This document shows positions 1-5,004 of a DNA stretch of 5,004 nt, in pieces; within the stretch, counting starts at the first letter, position 1; each line of letters opens with the position of its first letter. Under the pieces are notes generated by a model. The model saw nothing but the letters and a program-made list of their open reading frames with translations. It did not search any database and had not been told where the DNA came from. The stretch comes from an uncultured Cellvibrio sp. (lineage in GTDB: Bacteria; Pseudomonadota; Gammaproteobacteria; Pseudomonadales; Cellvibrionaceae): the NCBI GenBank assembly GCA_946482385.1, contig CAMLRI010000210.1, positions 1-5,004 of the forward strand. Direction: 5' to 3'. The position numbers were made by a program, and so were the translations under genes.

Positions 1-697
1 GGCGCACCAGGCTAAGGCTGTTGCGCGCTATCTGGTGCAGGTCGGTCAGGTGTTCCTGCACCTGCTCCAGTTTTTGCTGCTTGAGCAGTTTGTCGGCCAG
101 CTCGGCTTTAAGGGCAATGCTCGATAGGGTGTGGCCGAGAATATCGTGCAGGTCGCGGGCAATCCGCTCGCGTTCGGCAATCACCGCCAGTTGCTCAATT
201 TCCTGGCGGCTTTGGATATAGCGGATGCGCGCTTCGTAGCGCATTTTTTCGATGTAGCCCCAGGCGCTGATGGTGAGTACACCGCTGATGGCCGGCAGCG
301 AGAAGAAGGGCACCGGGTAATTAAATTGGTATTGCAGCACCAGGATAATGGCGATCACCAGGCTGAGTATGCCCAGGTAAACCCGGGTGCTGTAGCAATA
401 GCCAATCAAAAAGCCGACATAGGGGAAAAAGGTGCTGGAGCCGGGGGTGTAGGGTGTAATCAGTATGGAGAGAAAAATAATCGCCAGTATCGGCATCCAT
501 ACCCGCTGGCGGCTTAGGGTGCTGGCCCAGAGGTACACAGCCACAAAAATGCAGTAAACCCCAATCAATAATGTATGGCCTATCAGGCTGAAAGGCATGT
601 AGTAGAGCGGCACAAAGTAATAGAGGCTGAAAATCAGCCAAATCCAGGATTTGTCCGAGTAGGGCGAGCTGGCACAGTGTTGGGGGGCTGGCATCAT
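1..697 (-). CDS. DesK-like sensor histidine kinase (HisKA_3 family), C-terminus outside the window
   Basis: Translating the minus strand from 697 gives 232 residues running off the left edge. Residues about 17-147 hold five or six hydrophobic segments (for example 17-36, 40-58, 66-81, 107-124, 131-147). A charged linker (149-175) follows, then the dimerisation/phosphoacceptor segment with ERERIARDLHD at 175-185, where H184 is the expected phosphorylated histidine. This H-box is characteristic of the HisKA_3 class (DesK, LiaS, NarX type), which phosphorylates LuxR/NarL-type response regulators. The HATPase domain should lie to the left of the window, and the partner regulator is not visible. 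The start is well constrained: an in-frame TGA lies at 757-755 and no ATG, GTG or TTG codon occurs between it and the tandem ATG-ATG at 697-692. No clear Shine-Dalgarno precedes it. The signal sensed cannot be deduced; DesK itself senses membrane state. Confidence 0.9.
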   Translation of the reverse strand, partial: MMPAPQHCASSPYSDKSWIWLIFSLYYFVPLYYMPFSLIGHTLLIGVYCIFVAVYLWASTLSRQRVWMPILAIIFLSILITPYTPGSSTFFPYVGFLIGYCYSTRVYLGILSLVIAIILVLQYQFNYPVPFFSLPAISGVLTISAWGYIEKMRYEARIRYIQSRQEIEQLAVIAERERIARDLHDILGHTLSSIALKAELADKLLKQQKLEQVQEHLTDLHQIARNSLSLVR

Positions 698-735
698 GGT
701 ATTGGCTATTGGTGAATGATCTGCTCGGGCTTGAT

Positions 736-839
736 GGAAAGAATACTGCCTCGCTCAGGGCTGAGAGAGGCATGGATGCCGACCTCAAGCCTACAGGGAT
801 GTATTCACGGCGTGCCCTGAGCGAGGCAGTATTCTTTCC
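736..839. repeat. 104-bp palindromic (MITE- or REP-like) element with perfect 26-bp arms
   Basis: Bases 736-761 and 814-839 are exact reverse complements over 26 bp (the left arm contains GAATACTGCCTCGCTCAG). They enclose a 52-bp centre that itself contains the short dyad GGCAT-GG-ATGCC (769-780). The left arm ends 38 bp upstream of the kinase start codon, so the element sits in that gene's leader or promoter. Both strands are open across it, and because of the symmetry both encode the same flanking peptides (GKNTASLRA near one end, ALSEAVFFPS near the other). There is no transposase and no obvious target-site duplication. The structure fits a dispersed, non-autonomous palindromic repeat. That it recurs elsewhere in the genome is an inference; the inverted repeat itself is directly visible. 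It could also act as a bidirectional hairpin terminator, but no T-tract adjoins it. Confidence 0.8.
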
Positions 840-908
840 TTCCCAGGTAACCATAAGTCTGCCTCAGCCCGGGGCGTATCGCCAGTCGGAAGAATCACTG
901 TAGCTGAG

Positions 909-920
909 TGACATTTGTCA
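909..920. promoter_or_regulatory. possible operator dyad TGACA-TT-TGTCA upstream of yqhA
   Basis: A perfect 5-bp dyad with a 2-bp centre lies about 30 bp upstream of the candidate -10 of the yqhA-like gene. It sits in the region shared with the divergently oriented sensor kinase. The size and symmetry suit a dimeric regulator site such as that of a LuxR-type response regulator. A second small dyad, GGCGC/GCGCC (921-937), follows at once. A dyad this short can occur by chance, so the functional reading is speculative. Confidence 0.25.
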
Positions 921-950
921 GGCGCGGTTATAGCGCCGTCAGAAAATCGC

Positions 951-956
951 TATACT
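951..956 (+). promoter_or_regulatory. candidate sigma-70 -10 box for the yqhA-like gene
   Basis: TATACT matches five of six bases of TATAAT and lies 59 bp upstream of the start codon at 1016. The -35 position (about 928-933, TTATAG) is a poor match, so the promoter is either weak or activator-dependent. If an activator is needed, the dyad at 909-920 is placed where one could bind. Confidence 0.4.
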
Positions 957-1015
957 GCGCGCCAATTTTTGCCAGGTTTTGTTTTTATTGTTTTTTATTC
1001 CTTAATGAGGTGTGT

Positions 1016-1525
1016 ATGGAAAAATTTATCGAAAAAACGCTCTACCGCTCGCGTTGGGTGTTAGCGCCTATTTACCTGGGCTTAAGCCTGGCAGTGATTG
1101 CCCTGGCGATTAAATTCTTCCAGGAAGTCGGCCATCTCATGCTGCATGTGTTCACTGTCAAAGAATCGGATTTGATCCTCACCATCCTCACTCTCATCGA
1201 CATTGCCATGGTGGGTGGCCTGCTGATTATGGTGATGATGAGCGGCTACGAAAATTTTGTCTCGCAACTGGATGTCGGCGATGGCGAGGAAAAGCTCGGC
1301 TGGCTGGGCAAAATGGATTCGGCCTCACTCAAGGCCAAAATCGCCGCCAGTATCGTCGCCATTTCATCCATTCACCTGCTCAAGCAATTTATGGCTATTG
1401 ATATGTCTGTACCCAAGGAGCAGTTTCCCTCGGAAGCCCTCTACTGGTATGTGGTTATCCACATTACCTTTGTGGTTTCGGCGTTCCTGATGGGCTACCT
1501 GGATTCCAAGGTGGCCAAGCATTAA
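1016..1525 (+). CDS. yqhA: YqhA/UPF0114 family inner-membrane protein
   Basis: The product is 169 residues, close to the roughly 164 of E. coli YqhA. It begins [14 protein letters not shown] and has hydrophobic segments at about 14-34, 52-75, 106-125 and 143-161. The conserved block SGYENFVS lies at 76-83 and a lysine-containing C-terminus follows the last segment. These are the hallmarks of the UPF0114 (TIGR00645) family of small multi-spanning membrane proteins, whose molecular function is not established. The start at 1016 is preceded by GAGG (1007-1010) with a 5-base spacer and matches the family N-terminus. The same frame is open back to 908, but that extension has no support. The gene stands alone, convergent with dapE, and ends in a shared terminator. 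Family assignment is firm; the gene symbol rests on resemblance to the E. coli protein. Confidence 0.9.
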   Translation: MEKFIEKTLYRSRWVLAPIYLGLSLAVIALAIKFFQEVGHLMLHVFTVKESDLILTILTLIDIAMVGGLLIMVMMSGYENFVSQLDVGDGEEKLGWLGKMDSASLKAKIAASIVAISSIHLLKQFMAIDMSVPKEQFPSEALYWYVVIHITFVVSAFLMGYLDSKVAKH

Positions 1526-1551
1526 GGCCTCGCTTCAGCGGCAATAAGCAT

Positions 1552-1583
1552 AAAAAAAGCAGGCACCTGGCCTGCTTTTTTTT
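1552..1583. terminator. bidirectional intrinsic terminator between yqhA and dapE
   Basis: The stem GCAGGC (1559-1564) pairs with GCCTGC (1570-1575) around a 5-base loop. It is flanked by seven A on the left (1552-1558) and eight T on the right (1576-1583). The A/T tracts extend the stem and make it work in both directions: 26 bp after the yqhA stop on the plus strand and 21 bp after the dapE stop on the minus strand. Confidence 0.93.
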
Positions 1584-1604
1584 ATGGGTGATTACCAGGG
1601 CGGT

Positions 1605-2816
<1,212 letters not shown>

Positions 2817-2843
2817 CCTTGGATTGGCGGGGGCGGCGACGAC

Positions 2844-2884
2844 AAAAAAGCCCCGTGCCCGCCGGGGTTAAAGGCGGGACGGGG
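2844..2884 (-). terminator. intrinsic terminator of the sHsp operon
   Basis: Read on the minus strand, CCCCGT-CCCGCC (2884-2873) pairs with GGCGGG-ACGGGG (2863-2851). There is one bulged C in the 3' arm (base 2857) and a 9-base loop. The stem is followed by C and six T (2850-2844). It begins 12 bases after the hsp20 stop codon and should insulate dapE from heat-shock transcription. Confidence 0.92.
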
Positions 2885-2896
2885 TAGGTGCAAAAC

Positions 2897-3487
2897 TTAA
2901 TTGATGGGAATGCGTTTTTTCTCGCTGGCCGGCAGCGCTTTGCGCGGAATGCGAATATCCAGCACGCCGTTTTTCATACTGGCGCTAATCGCGGCCTGGT
3001 CGCAGTCATCGGGCAAATTCAGCACCCGTTGAAAACTGCCGTAGCTGCGCTCCATGCGGTAGTAGTGGCGATCCTTGGTTTCCGATTCTTCTTTTTTCTC
3101 GCCGCGAATCATCAGTGTGCCCTGTTGCAGTTCCAGGCTGATGTCTTTTTCAGTCAGGCCAGGCGCCTCCAGGCTGATGTGGTACTGCTGGTCATCGCTG
3201 GCGACATTGAGTTTGGCTTGGAATCCCGCGCGATTGAATACACCATCATTAAACCAATCGCTGCCGAGCGACGGCAAACCAAAACCGCGCACAGCCTGGT
3301 CAAACAAGCGGTCAATTTCCTGGTGCAACTGCAGCATGGGCCAGGGGCTGCGCTGGGCCGGTGCCTGGGCTTCTGCTGTGCCCGGGTTAGCGGGCGCAGG
3401 GTCGCCGCGTTTTACCGGCACGGTTTGGCGGCCGCTATTTTCTTCGTGTTTAAACCAGTTCCAGGGGTTGAGTTGTTGCAAGTTCAT
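2897..3487 (-). CDS. Hsp20/alpha-crystallin family small heat-shock protein (second cistron)
   Basis: The 196-residue product is an ATP-independent holdase of the cytoplasm that should bind unfolding proteins and pass them to DnaK/ClpB. The N-terminal arm (1-88) has a Trp-rich start (NPWNWF, 8-13), a Pro/Ala/Gln-rich linker (about 29-50) and a segment HQEIDRLFD (55-63) typical of the class found in HSP17/HspA-type proteins. The alpha-crystallin domain spans about 89-182, with YGSFQRVLNLP (149-159) and the GVL signature (174-176). The C-terminal I-P-I motif (193-195) is present for oligomer assembly. The ATG at 3487 has a near-perfect AGGAGG (3498-3493) five bases upstream. The same frame is open up to 3592, but those residues are Cys/Arg-rich and unlike the family. 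It follows ibpA by 106 bp, shares its direction and has no clear sigma-32 promoter of its own, so co-transcription is likely. Confidence 0.93.
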   Translation of the reverse strand: MNLQQLNPWNWFKHEENSGRQTVPVKRGDPAPANPGTAEAQAPAQRSPWPMLQLHQEIDRLFDQAVRGFGLPSLGSDWFNDGVFNRAGFQAKLNVASDDQQYHISLEAPGLTEKDISLELQQGTLMIRGEKKEESETKDRHYYRMERSYGSFQRVLNLPDDCDQAAISASMKNGVLDIRIPRKALPASEKKRIPIN

Positions 3488-3566
3488 AGATGCCTCCTCG
3501 CACAGGTGCGGTGTGTGGCGACCAACTCTAGTGTGAATAGTGCGAGGGCAGTGCGCCCCCGCACCC

Positions 3567-3585
3567 CTGCCTGCGGAGCAGGCAG
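3567..3585 (-). other. intercistronic hairpin between ibpA and the second hsp20 gene
   Basis: Read on the minus strand, CTGCCTGC pairs perfectly with GCAGGCAG around a 3-base loop, starting 8 bases after the ibpA stop codon. It is followed by G-rich sequence rather than T residues, so it should not be an intrinsic terminator. A 3' stabilising or RNase-processing hairpin that sets different levels of the two sHsps is more likely. A smaller hairpin, GTGCG/CGCAC (3551-3564), follows it. Confidence 0.55.
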
Positions 3586-3593
3586 CTAACAAC

Positions 3594-4061
3594 TTATGCC
3601 GCTTTGCTGTCCTCAGCCTTGTGTTGGATCAAGTTCCCGCTGCTATTGATGGCGATGGTTTTGGGTTTCATCGCCTCGGGAATTTCCTTCACCAAGCTGA
3701 TGTGCAGCAGGCCGTTGTTGAGTTGGGCACCGGTCACTTCCACATGATCGGCCAAGCTGAACTTGCGCTCGAAAGTGCGGGTGGCAATGCCCTGGTACAG
3801 ATACTTGTGCTCTTTGGCGTCCTCGGCTTTTTTACCGCGCACAGTCAGTAGGCCGCGCTCCACTTGTATATCCAGCTCTCTGTCTTCAAAGCCGGCAACT
3901 GCCAGGGTAATGCCATAGCGGTTGTCGCCAACGACTTCAATATTGTAAGGCGGATAGCCAGCAGAGCCCTGGTCGGCACGCAGAGCTGTATCCAGTAAGG
4001 CACCTAAACGGTCAAAGCCTATGGTGCTGCGATAGAGGGGAGAGAGATCAATGGTGTTCAT
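3594..4061 (-). CDS. ibpA: IbpA-type small heat-shock protein (Hsp20 family)
   Basis: The 155-residue product closely follows E. coli IbpA/IbpB. The N-terminal signature DLSPLYRSTIGFDRL (5-19) comes first, then YPPYNIE (36-42), which opens the alpha-crystallin domain (about 37-128). AVAGF (54-58), YLYQGIA (87-93), RTFERKFSLA (95-104) and NGLLHISL (116-123) follow. The C-terminal I-A-I motif (136-138) is intact. A 17-residue polar tail after it makes the protein longer than the 137-residue E. coli IbpA. The protein is a cytoplasmic holdase that coats aggregating proteins and helps DnaK/ClpB recover them. GGAGGA (4073-4068) lies six bases before the ATG and is sequestered in a predicted RNA hairpin. 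It is the first gene of a two-sHsp operon driven by a sigma-32-type promoter. Confidence 0.95.
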   Translation of the reverse strand: MNTIDLSPLYRSTIGFDRLGALLDTALRADQGSAGYPPYNIEVVGDNRYGITLAVAGFEDRELDIQVERGLLTVRGKKAEDAKEHKYLYQGIATRTFERKFSLADHVEVTGAQLNNGLLHISLVKEIPEAMKPKTIAINSSGNLIQHKAEDSKAA

Positions 4062-4142
4062 AATGTATCCTCCATTAGAAGCGATAAAAAATTAACAGCC
4101 TTTAATCAGTGGCTGATCTGCAGGAGACTCAGGCCACAGCCA
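4062..4142 (-). ncRNA. ROSE-like RNA thermometer in the ibpA 5' UTR
   Basis: On the minus-strand RNA three successive hairpins can be drawn. Hairpin I pairs UGGCUG (4142-4137) with CAGCCA (4115-4110). Hairpin II pairs AUUAA (4106-4102) with UUAAU (4095-4091). Hairpin III (4086-4066) pairs UAUC-CUUC with GGAG-GAUA around a UAAU loop. It sequesters the whole Shine-Dalgarno and leaves one G bulged in the anti-SD arm. The UCGCU segment with a bulged G opposite the SD is the hallmark (UYGCU) of ROSE elements, which melt on heating and are known upstream of ibpA-type genes in many proteobacteria. The short AU-rich hairpins suit a heat-labile switch. The pairings were found by eye; no folding energy was computed. 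Confidence 0.75.
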
Positions 4143-4144
4143 AT

Positions 4145-4172
4145 AACTAGGGCTTCCCCCAGCAAATTCAAG
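4145..4172 (-). promoter_or_regulatory. sigma-32 (RpoH) heat-shock promoter of the ibpA operon
   Basis: On the minus strand CTTGAA (4172-4167) is a perfect sigma-32 -35 core. After a 14-bp spacer comes CCCTAGTT (4152-4145), five of seven defined bases of CCCCATNT. The predicted transcript begins around 4138-4142, giving an ibpA leader of about 80 nt, which matches the RNA-thermometer structure. A-tracts just upstream (4178-4200) could act as an UP element. Confidence 0.8.
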
Positions 4173-4251
4173 CTGGGTTTTTTATAAAAAATTTTTATTT
4201 TGAAGTATGGTTTTTATTAATTTTTCCATTAATAAACCGGGGAATAATCCC
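4173..4251. other. AT-rich spacer with three palindromes between two divergent heat-shock promoters
   Basis: This stretch is strongly AT-rich and contains no gene. It carries the palindrome TTTTTTATAAAAAA (4178-4191), the inverted repeat TTTATTAAT/ATTAATAAA (4213-4221 and 4228-4236), and the hairpin GGGGA-ATAA-TCCCC (4239-4252), whose last base overlaps the plus-strand -35. The phased A/T tracts suit UP-element contacts, DNA bending or a nucleoid-protein site (for example H-NS-like) serving both flanking promoters. No specific regulator site is recognised. Confidence 0.5.
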
Positions 4252-4279
4252 CTTGAACTTTTTAGCCCAGCCCCTATCT
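4252..4279 (+). promoter_or_regulatory. second sigma-32-type promoter, divergent from the ibpA promoter
   Basis: CTTGAA (4252-4257), a 14-bp spacer and CCCTATCT (4272-4279, six of seven defined bases of CCCCATNT) form a heat-shock promoter at least as good as the ibpA one, with the same spacing. It points to the right, with predicted initiation near 4283-4287. No recognised heat-shock gene lies downstream; the next clear gene is the ABC ATPase 360 bp on. Confidence 0.65.
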
Positions 4280-4280
4280 A

Positions 4281-4343
4281 ATCGCCCACATAAAAACTGG
4301 CGGCAGCCATGCCAGCGTTATTTGCCATTGTTTATGTGGCGAT
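4281..4343 (+). other. long nested hairpin at the 5' end of the predicted heat-shock transcript
   Basis: ATCGCC-ACATAAA (4281-4294, with C4287 bulged) pairs with TTTATGTGGCGAT (4331-4343), giving 13 bp. Inside the loop, CTGGC (4297-4301) pairs with GCCAG (4311-4315). The structure begins at about the predicted transcription start, so it would form a stable capped 5' end of the RNA, as in stable small RNAs or structured leaders. It can also be read as DNA-level dyad symmetry just after the promoter. Confidence 0.55.
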
Positions 4344-4404
4344 GTTTTTGTTAAGCGATGCTTTGGTTCAGCGACGCTTTTGTTAATCGATGTATTTGTT
4401 AAGC
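4341..4404 (+). repeat. four tandem degenerate 16-bp direct repeats
   Basis: Four consecutive 16-bp units occupy 4341-4356, 4357-4372, 4373-4388 and 4389-4404. They follow a pattern close to GATGYTTTTGTTAAGC, with units 1 and 4 differing at two positions and the middle units at a few more. The period is not a multiple of three, so they do not reflect a protein repeat. At unit junctions short hairpins such as AAGC-GAT-GCTT (4353-4363) can form in RNA. The array may be a row of protein-binding sites, a repeated RNA motif or a slippage-derived tandem duplication. It differs from a CRISPR in having no spacers. Confidence 0.75.
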
Positions 4405-4445
4405 AATTGTTTTGTGGGAACTCTCCCGTTACTGAGGAAAAAACA

Positions 4446-4523
4446 ATGTATAACACTACCTCTGCTCTGGCTATTTCACGTTTGTGGGCATCCCAAGCTC
4501 CGCCCCGGCCACTCCTTATCTAA
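4446..4523 (+). CDS. possible 25-codon small ORF or leader peptide
   Basis: ATG at 4446 is preceded by TGAGGA (4433-4438) with a 7-base spacer, a credible ribosome binding site. It opens a 25-residue frame (MYNTTSALAISRLWASQ... ending APPRPLLI) that stops at TAA 4521-4523. I recognise no family. The peptide is weakly hydrophobic at first and Pro-rich at its end. Directly after the stop come the hairpins 4527-4542 and 4551-4573. It lies downstream of the putative heat-shock promoter and about 125 bp before the ABC ATPase start, a layout that would suit a leader peptide. A frame of this length with a Shine-Dalgarno can arise by chance. Confidence 0.3.
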   Translation: MYNTTSALAISRLWASQAPPRPLLI

Positions 4524-4526
4524 ACG

Positions 4527-4591
4527 CCGCATAATTCTGCGGGCTCTTATCGCCGCTGCCCATGGCAGGGGCGTTCGTTTGTTTGAGTTTT
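4527..4591 (+). terminator. tandem hairpins with T-rich tail; possible terminator or attenuator
   Basis: First comes CCGCA-TAATTC-TGCGG (4527-4542). Then CGCC-G-CTGCC (4551-4560) pairs with GGCAG-G-GGCG (4564-4573) around a CAT loop, nine base pairs with one G/G mismatch. The following 18 bases (4574-4591) contain 12 T, interrupted by CG, G and GAG, so the tail is imperfect for an intrinsic terminator. It could end a transcript of roughly 300 nt begun near 4285, or partly terminate before the ABC gene. CGCCCC (4501-4506) can pair with GGGGCG (4568-4573), which would disrupt the second hairpin. Confidence 0.4.
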
Positions 4592-4647
4592 CGTAAAAAT
4601 TCCTGTCTGTCTTTTTTTGTTTGATACCACACCCTCTGGAGGCTTTT

Positions 4648-5004
4648 ATGCTGGAAGTTACCCAACTCAAGCGAGCCTACGGCGATTTTGTCGCGGTGGA
4701 TGCCGTGAGTTTTCGTATCGCCAAAGGTGAAATCGTCGGCTTGCTGGGCCATAACGGCGCCGGTAAAACCACAGTGATGAAAATGCTCAGTGGCTACCTG
4801 GAACCCAGTGCCGGCCATATTCAGTTCGATGGTTTAGCCCTGGCCGACAACAGTAAAACCCTGCAACAAAAAATAGGCTATTTGCCCGAGAGCTTGCCGG
4901 TTTACCCGGAAATGAGCGTGGCGGATTACCTGGATTACGCCGCCGAATTAAAAGGGCTGCGCGGCACCGCCAAGGCGGCGGAAATAAAGCGGGTGATGCT
5001 CGCC
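4648..5004 (+). CDS. ABC transporter ATP-binding subunit (GldA/CcmA-like), C-terminus outside the window
   Basis: The first 119 residues are present. The ATP-binding core is clear: the aromatic A-loop at Y11, Walker A GHNGAGKTT at 34-42, and IGYLPESLPVYPEMSV (76-91) in the Q-loop region. There Glu stands in the usual Gln position, as is common in this subfamily. The signature and Walker B motifs lie beyond the right edge. The start is clear from GGAGG (4638-4642) five bases before ATG. This sequence type (COG1131, resembling the gliding-associated GldA ATPase) normally pairs with ABC-2-type membrane permeases encoded downstream. The substrate cannot be told. Its long upstream region may be a regulated leader from the heat-shock-type promoter at 4252. 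No convincing closer promoter was seen. Confidence 0.9.
   Translation, partial: MLEVTQLKRAYGDFVAVDAVSFRIAKGEIVGLLGHNGAGKTTVMKMLSGYLEPSAGHIQFDGLALADNSKTLQQKIGYLPESLPVYPEMSVADYLDYAAELKGLRGTAKAAEIKRVMLA

Noticed and set aside
321..854. 177-codon minus-strand ORF overlapping the kinase
   Set aside because: It is out of frame with the kinase, whose own frame gives membrane segments and a clear H-box; the ORF starts upstream of the palindrome and has no recognisable domain.
709..903. 64-codon plus-strand ORF across the palindromic element
   Set aside because: Most of its length is the inverted repeat, the same peptide ends appear on the opposite strand, and no ribosome binding site or family resemblance supports it.
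915..933. TTGTCA (915-920) as a -35 for yqhA
   Set aside because: It is 30 bp from the TATACT -10, and TATAGC at 929-934 is only 8 bp away, so neither pairing gives workable promoter spacing.
2888..3589. 233-codon plus-strand ORF opposite the second hsp20 gene
   Set aside because: It is a shadow frame of a clear alpha-crystallin gene on the minus strand, with no ribosome binding site or family signature of its own.
4341..4404. CRISPR array
   Set aside because: The 16-bp units are directly adjacent with no spacers and are too short and degenerate for CRISPR repeats.
4390..4596. 68-codon plus-strand ORF in the ABC upstream region
   Set aside because: Its start lies inside the tandem repeats without a Shine-Dalgarno and it runs through both hairpins. 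The shorter frame at 4446 has better initiation signals.

Overview
The window looks like a chromosomal segment of a free-living gammaproteobacterium. DapE, IbpA and YqhA all match the gammaproteobacterial forms of these families. Moderate GC content and a DapE N-terminus close to the Pseudomonas type suggest something near Cellvibrio or another Pseudomonadales/Cellvibrionales lineage. The genus is my inference, not something the sequence proves.

Layout, left to right. (1) 1-697, minus strand: the N-terminal two thirds of a membrane-bound HisKA_3 (DesK-type) sensor histidine kinase, cut by the window edge. (2) 698-1015: an intergenic region with a 104-bp palindromic element (736-839, perfect 26-bp arms), followed by a small dyad and a likely promoter for the next gene. 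(3) 1016-1525, plus strand: a YqhA/UPF0114 membrane protein. It converges on dapE (1605-2762, minus), and one bidirectional terminator lies between them. (4) 2844-4172, minus strand: a small heat-shock protein operon. A sigma-32-type promoter is followed by an ROSE-like RNA thermometer, then ibpA, an intercistronic hairpin, a second Hsp20 gene and a strong terminator. (5) 4173-4647: an AT-rich spacer, then a second sigma-32-type promoter facing the other way. Its predicted transcript carries a nested hairpin, four tandem 16-bp repeats, a possible 25-codon ORF with a Shine-Dalgarno sequence, and a GC-rich hairpin followed by T-rich sequence. (6) 4648-5004, plus strand: the start of an ABC-transporter ATPase of the GldA/CcmA type, cut by the right edge.

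How the parts work together: the sHsp operon appears to be controlled twice by heat, through sigma-32 transcription and through melting of a hairpin over the ibpA ribosome binding site. IbpA and the second Hsp20 would then hold unfolding proteins for the DnaK/ClpB machinery. DapE belongs to lysine/diaminopimelate synthesis and is separated from the heat-shock operon by a terminator.

The most unusual part is 4252-4600. A well-formed heat-shock promoter there reads away from ibpA into a structured, repeat-containing stretch with no known gene. It could encode a heat-induced small RNA or be a long regulatory leader for the ABC transporter.
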